Part shown: positions 58,901-64,000 of the stretch, piece after piece | Position numbering within the stretch: position 1 is the first letter of the stretch | Layout: each line of letters begins with the position of its first letter | Assembly (NCBI GenBank): GCA_032622095.1 | Contig: CP136064.1 | Location: 49,236,073-49,300,072, forward strand | Length of the DNA: 64,000 nucleotides | Direction of reading: 5' to 3' | Origin: Siphonodentalium dalli | Lineage: Eukaryota; Mollusca; Scaphopoda; Gadilida; Siphonodentaliidae | Program-made: the position numbers and the translations under genes | Notes under the pieces: model-generated | Told to the model about the DNA's origin: nothing | Seen by the model: the letters and a program-made list of their open reading frames with translations, nothing else | Databases searched by the model: none

Positions 58901-60560
58901 CAATGACCAACCATCTACACAGGTATACATATACACTTCAACAATCATGAGCATAGTCATTCCATGTATACCTATACACATTGCCCATAAGCATTCAACC
59001 GCTCCCTGTTTGTCCATACACCCTACCCATGATCATACAGCCAACATATCATATGTATACATATAAACCCAGCCATGACAATACAGCCACCCAAGGTGCA
59101 CCTGTGCATCCCAGACATGACCATACAGTCACTCCATATATACATAAACAACACAGAAAACTATGTAGCTACTCTTTTTATACCCATGCACCACTTCAAT
59201 GACCATATATTATAGCCACTCCATGCAGCTTCCATGTATACATATTCACCTCGCACATGACCTATCCTTATACATCCATACATCTCAATGTGAACCCCAC
59301 CCATTACCATATAGCCACTCCTTGTATAACTATTTACCTCACATCACCACACAGTCACTTCCTGGCTGCCATTTCGACATACACCATTATTAAGTCAATC
59401 AATGTTGATGCTAATGTGCAACAGTAGCCAAATAATATGCTCCCGCTCAGTTCTGTTTCTGTGCATTTCCTTTCAAAACCTGGCCAGAGACACTTTTGGC
59501 AAAATTCCACACTGCAACCTTTAAAATTAATTTGTCATAACTCATAAGGTACTCTGACAACCAGAATATAACATTAATTTTAGTTGTAAGTTGATTAGTA
59601 ACATGGTTGATAACCAACAGAGTCACAATTTGCTACTTTTTCGGAACAGCAGAGAATAATGTATATGTGGAAAATCTACTTTTTTTTTTTACCAAATCTG
59701 GTTACCATTTGCAAGCCATCTTGGGTAATTTGTCTACAAAACACATCAGTGTGACATATTTAGGACAGAATAGTATAATAAACACTTTTGATACCAATGA
59801 TAGTTCCATTTTACTTGAAAACAATGGTCCAAACCTGAAAAGTTAATTTTAGCTGATTTTGATGCCAAATCTGTGATAGAAAAATCCAATAATTCTATAA
59901 TGTCACTGGTTAAAATAGTAACAATTAATAAAGGTGCATCAGAAATGTTAGTATTCGATGTATATAACATAGAATGGTCAATTTTGTTCATCAGCCACAA
60001 CTTGCATTATGGTCATTGATGCTTTTGAAATTTAAAAATAATATGGGTTGGTCTCTTAAGAATGGTCGCAATGACACCTTCCAACCATAGAAACTATCCA
60101 TCCCTATATAATATACACTGTGATGTATTAGCGTATATAAAATGTATTTCAGACTAATCTACCACCAATTCTGGTCCCAAAATGTCAAGAGAAGAATGCC
60201 AAATATACATTTTACTGTCTGGGTAGCTGCTTAGCAACGGTTGTTATGGACATTATGATAGGAAACAAGGTCACAAGTCTTTGTAATTGATCCTGTGTCA
60301 CAAATAGAACTCAAATATGCAATCCACAAGAACTAACGTTGAATGAAATACTGTAATCCATCCTTATATGAGCATTTTATACTTTCGGGTAGTTGCCTAG
60401 CAACCGTTGCTAAGCGGGGCCAAATCTCGATGGGGTCAATATCTGAAAATGATCAGTAAGGTCCAAGGAACTTATGTGGCAAGTTTCATGCTTTTATCAT
60501 AATTTGTGCAATTCTTACATTTTCATGCACCAAGCGCCTGGACTAACATAATTTGGTATC
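55920..60560. repeat. Foldback structure: inverted ~630-bp arms around a tandem array
   Basis: Arm 1 (55920-56570) and arm 2 (59909-60560) are inverted and nearly identical: AGTCCAGGCGCTTGGTG, CATGAAACTTG(C/G)CACATAAG, TTGGCCCCGCTTAGCAACGG, ACTACCCGAAAGTATAAAAT and so on to CACCTTTATTAATTGTTACT. The spacer starts with a diverged direct copy of the arm unit (about 56571-57090, with GGTTGCTAGGCATCTACTCG) and then a ~42-bp tandem array. No coding domain. Long inverted arms built of tandem units resemble foldback transposons; that class is inferred. Confidence 0.8.
57262..59375 (+). repeat. 2.1-kb tandem array of ~42-bp units
   Basis: Roughly fifty diverged units of the form CACTCCCTGTATACCTATTC, (A/G)CCACACCCATGGCCATA, TAG. 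The period is close to a multiple of three, so His/Thr/Ile/Pro-rich frames of up to 177 codons stay open in all three plus frames and some minus frames (e.g. 57727-58248, 58226-58759). They share no common reading frame and look non-coding. Confidence 0.85.
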
Positions 60561-61473
60561 AGGTACCTATGCGGAAGATTTCAGAACTGAAAATACATGT
60601 TTTGTTTTTTATGTTTTTCGATTAATTTGAGATTATTTCGTTGGTGCTGGTTCAAATGTTTTAATCGGCGGTCTCGTAAAAAATGAACCTGAAGAGTATC
60701 TAGAAAATCTAGAGATGTCATTGCTCTGAAACTTTTATGGTACTGCTTAATTTTGATGATTAAAACGAAGAGAAAGCAGTGCATGAAGTTTTTTTTAATA
60801 GTTTCATGTTAAGATAAAATCAATATACCTTTTCCGCACATTCTGATTCCAGAATTCTGATGAATGAAAATGGCACCATTTTTTTTATGGGGCCCATACA
60901 TTGTGTTTGAAGTTGTATTTTTGATGACTTCAATTCGGCTTTCTGTGACATATAAATGGTCACAGAAAGGTAGTTCAAAAATTCAAAAGGGAATGTATTT
61001 TGGAGCTCAAACCATGTTAATATCATGATCTTTCACTGTTCTAAGTCTTGATATGAGTCTTTATTGTCACAGCTAGAGCTCTACAATACCTAGGCAACAA
61101 TTATTTAATACCATTGTCTTTTAAGACAGTAATGTAGAATTGCTTTTTAGTTATGATGGTAAACATTTTGAGTGGTTTAACTAGAACGACATCTTAGCTT
61201 GTATTTGAAGACAATCCTCATTTTATGGTAAGATGTGTGCTAGCAGGTTATGTTTATGATACTTGATATTAATCATAGGGCACACATGGCAGTATATGAT
61301 AGCTCTTATCTTGTTGACAACAATTATAACCCTTAAATTAATGACACATGAAGTAATCATATATCATTTCAAGGGTCTGGGTAGCTTCCAGGTGAATTTT
61401 ACCTTACTATGTCATGTGTAAGCCCATCCCTGAGGACAAGCCCAGTCTGTTTTTGCTCCCAAAATTATCATTG

Positions 61474-61494
61474 GGGGGGGGGGGGGGGGGGGGG
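61474..61494. repeat. Poly-G tract
   Basis: About 21 G in a row within a pair of CCCATCC/AGCCCA segments (61421-61520). Confidence 0.9.
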
Positions 61495-62095
61495 GTCCTC
61501 GATGATAAGCCCATCCCATTTTTTTAGAACTTGGAGGGCAAGTATATATTGAAGTCAGGTCAACTTTAATTGAAAATGACAAAAATTCATGCACAAAGAT
61601 AGCATTACTCCAGGTAATTTCCATTGCAAACACATTAATACTACCTGCCCCTTTGTGTTTCACAAAATGCTGTATTTCAATTTATAAGATGATCTTTGTA
61701 TCGTATTTTAAATGTTTATCTAACATAATAAAACACAAATCAAATTATTTTCATTAAATAAAATAATATATATCGGTACATCATGATTCATATAAAACAC
61801 GACATTAGATTTGCGATATGAATGCAAACAGAGACTTTGCATGTGGTGGTCCTTGAAGGTAAACGCCCCTCTCCTAACCCTAACCACCCCTCCATGGGCT
61901 TATTGATGAGTGTTTACAGTATACAACTAGATAAATAATCCAATTCAATCAAGTTAATGTCTTTCTGATGACTCTACTCATATTAAACTTGTTACTTTCT
62001 ACACTATCATGCTAATAAAAAGCTAAACAAGTGTCGTAAAAGTTGACCTAGAACCCTGAAAATATCTTTAGCTCTTTTGGTGTTAGCGTCAAAAG

Positions 62096-62337
62096 TAGAT
62101 CATACCATGAATCTCTACTATGGCTAACGCCTGTAGAAATCATATTCCACCAGTACTTTGCCCTTCAAACGTTTTGACAGGGAACATTTTAAAGTTGAAA
62201 AAATAACATGGGGAATATATTTCTTTGTTATTATCTGTTCCTTGATAATGTACTTCACTGTATAGGTGAAGGTCCCAACTCAAAATTTCATGATTTAAGT
62301 GACTTTAGCCATAGTAGAGATTCATGGCATGATCTAG
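62096..62337. repeat. 242-bp MITE, full copy
   Basis: TAGATCATACCATGAATCTC ... GAGATTCATGGCATGATCTA; inverted ends of about 35 bp including ACTATGGCTAA. Internal TTATTATCTGTTCCTTGATA and AAGGTCCCAACTC are shared with 26640-26800; GATGATCTCTACGGGCGTTA at 39690-39709 belongs to a partial copy (39598-39745). Confidence 0.75.
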
Positions 62338-62652
62338 GTCAACAGATCAGCACTAAAAATAGTCTAGTCACAAACCTAGTTCTCAGGATTTCCTGTTTCC
62401 TACAGATCTGCTCTCATGATTTATATGTAATTATTCTATTGAATATTAGCAGAGGTTTATCCTATTATGCTGAGGTCAGAAGCCATTTGTCATTTGAAAA
62501 ACACTGAATCACCTTGCAAATTTGTTGCTGTTATGTGTGACAATTGTTAGCCAGAGTTTCATGTGGGACCTTTTATGTACAGTTGTTTTGTTTTGAACAA
62601 TTTCACTTGTATCTGCTATTAATAATTATGCCAAAAAATAAATCTCTGTTAA

Positions 62653-62913
62653 TTAACCCTTTCATGACGGGGCTGTGCTGGTGCAGCATTAAGATCCTGT
62701 GCCAGTGCATTCTCTTATAAATACGAGTCTCCCATAGGGAGCTTTACATATATAAGAGGATGCACTTGCTCACCAGCTCAAGGTAAATATTGTTAGGCTA
62801 ATGTATTATCTTATATATGCGAGGCTCCCTATGGGTGACTCGCATATATAAGAGAATGCATTGGCACAGTGTTTTTATAAAATTTCAGGAAGCTTCAGTC
62901 ATGGAAGGGTTAA
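62653..62913. repeat. Full-length TTAA-flanked two-hairpin MITE (261 bp)
   Basis: TTAACCCTTTCATGACGGGG ... TTCAGTCATGGAAGGGTTAA, two hairpins with the TTATATATGCGAG core, internal GGTGCAGCATTAAGATCCTG and GGCACAGTGTTTTTATAAAA. It is the best-preserved member of the family at 1-128, 2545-2790 and 4334-4519. Confidence 0.85.
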
Positions 62914-63681
62914 AGATGTGGTTTCTCATCTCAACAAAAGCTTCTGTCACCAGAATTTTTTTTTTCTTTCAATTGTTTCATGCACTGACAAATACTGAGG
63001 GACAACAAAAGTTACTATTTTTAGAATATTACACTGTTCACCTGTGATCTGTGCATGTCATTTGAATATATTTCCTTTTGTTCTCTTTAAATCGAATATG
63101 TGTGACGCCATTTAACATTTTAACAGAGATACTAGTACAAATGTATCTTCAAATCAAGTTTCATTAAAACAATTGTTGTTGTTGTAAGTGATGTCCGAGA
63201 TGAGAGATCACATTTATTGATGATGTCACCTTCCCAATATAAATTTCCTGATATAATTGTCTTCCGTTCTATTAGAACGTTTCAAAATCAAATATTGCAA
63301 AATATTATTCTGCTTATTAAAGATATATTATTATATTTTATGCTCTACATCCATTTATTTTATTTATTTTATCGTATATATTTATACCACTTATATAATG
63401 GTTGTATATAATGACAATGAAGGTTTATTTGTTGGTGTTATGTGCACTGTGATTTAGCTGCTGCTGGTTCAATATGATCAGACTGGAAGCAGTTTTTTGC
63501 TGATTTTCTTCCAGTAGTCAACTACTCATTGTACACAAAACTTCATAGAATAACATTCATTGGTTATATTTACACACATTTCATAATACACATGTACAGA
63601 CTTAAAGGAATATTGCACACTCAGTTTGGTGATTGAAATTGAGTTCTTATACTGTTATAGGTAGTTGCCCACTGGGCAAAT
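62914..63681. other. No gene recognised
   Basis: AT-rich sequence with short chance frames rich in Tyr/Leu/Ile/Phe (63217-63457). I see no splice-bounded exon or conserved motif. Confidence 0.5.
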
Positions 63682-63940
63682 TTAATTCCTTCTTTACTAA
63701 ATGGATTCTCCGACCCGGATATAAAAGTATGTATTTGAATGGTCTAATATTCATTTGAAAGTGTGTTCAAGAGATATGAACAGATGACAGATAGACAAAA
63801 AAGATAATGGAAGAGCAGAAGGATTCCTATTAATTGGTGGGAAATGTTCAGAAAAAGTTCAAAAAATGGCCTGTGGTCTGTTGTTGAACTTATCTGAACA
63901 TTTCCTGGGGGAATGACTCTTTTAGTAAAGAAATAGTTAA
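63682..63940. repeat. TTAA-type MITE (CTTTACTAAAT family)
   Basis: TTAATTCCTTCTTTACTAAA ... CTTTTAGTAAAGAAATAGTT then AA. Inside, GGGAAATGTTCAGA and TCTGAACATTTCCT form an inverted pair. Same family as 51657-51902. Confidence 0.7.
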
Positions 63941-64000
63941 CAGATAACAATTATTGCCGATTAAGATATACAACAATATTATGTTACGTCACCTTGAGGT

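Noticed and set aside
55920-60560. CRISPR-like or prokaryotic defence array in the repeat-rich right part
   Set aside because: Repeats are contiguous or inverted without unique spacers of constant length, and all flanking evidence is eukaryotic.

Overview
This is a eukaryotic, intron-rich, AT-rich nuclear window. Protein-coding signal is sparse and repeats are dense. The best guess for the source is a lophotrochozoan marine invertebrate, most likely a mollusc. Both recognisable genes are animal genes (a USP9X/fat-facets deubiquitinase and a CLIC/EXC-4 type protein). The repeats include the dispersed 'gggccataactc' family with its (ACGG)n/(ACAG)n-type ends, which I know from bivalve and gastropod genomes. 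Species cannot be read from the sequence.

Layout. Positions 990-14220 (minus strand): nine consecutive coding exons of the 5' part of a USP9X orthologue. They are joined by canonical GT-AG sites whose reading phases all agree and encode about 420 N-terminal residues. The rest of the gene lies beyond the left edge. An acceptor just before the start codon shows that a 5' untranslated exon lies at higher coordinates; a GC-richer block near 27.8 kb is only a candidate promoter. The introns hold TTAA-flanked hairpin MITEs, a ~150-bp tandem array, and 'gggccataactc' repeats.

Positions 14.3-52 kb: no conserved coding gene recognised. The region holds transposon remnants: an 878-bp hAT element with a perfect 8-bp target duplication (25120-25997), an internally deleted hAT (33496-34567) that still encodes both ends of its transposase, a 5S-rRNA-derived segment (34692-34770), CAGCCCTC hairpin MITEs, a 1.7-kb stretch with seven copies of a GTGACTGACATTAC motif, families of 'AGAGGGTGAATTTAGTGATGC' hairpins, and a 51-bp minisatellite (48.7-49.5 kb).

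Positions 52.0-54.3 kb (plus strand): a CLIC-family protein encoded in one uninterrupted 741-bp open frame preceded by a splice acceptor. A 215-bp mariner-type hairpin MITE begins 18 bases after its stop codon.

Positions 55.9-60.6 kb: a foldback structure. Two ~630-bp inverted arms enclose a 2.1-kb tandem array of ~42-bp units. Positions 60.6-64 kb: further MITEs, no genes.

The two genes show no evident functional partnership. No operon, CRISPR array or prokaryotic feature is present. The unusual content is the repeat biology: TTAA, TA, 6-bp and 8-bp target duplications, shared hairpin cores, nested insertions and foldback structure.
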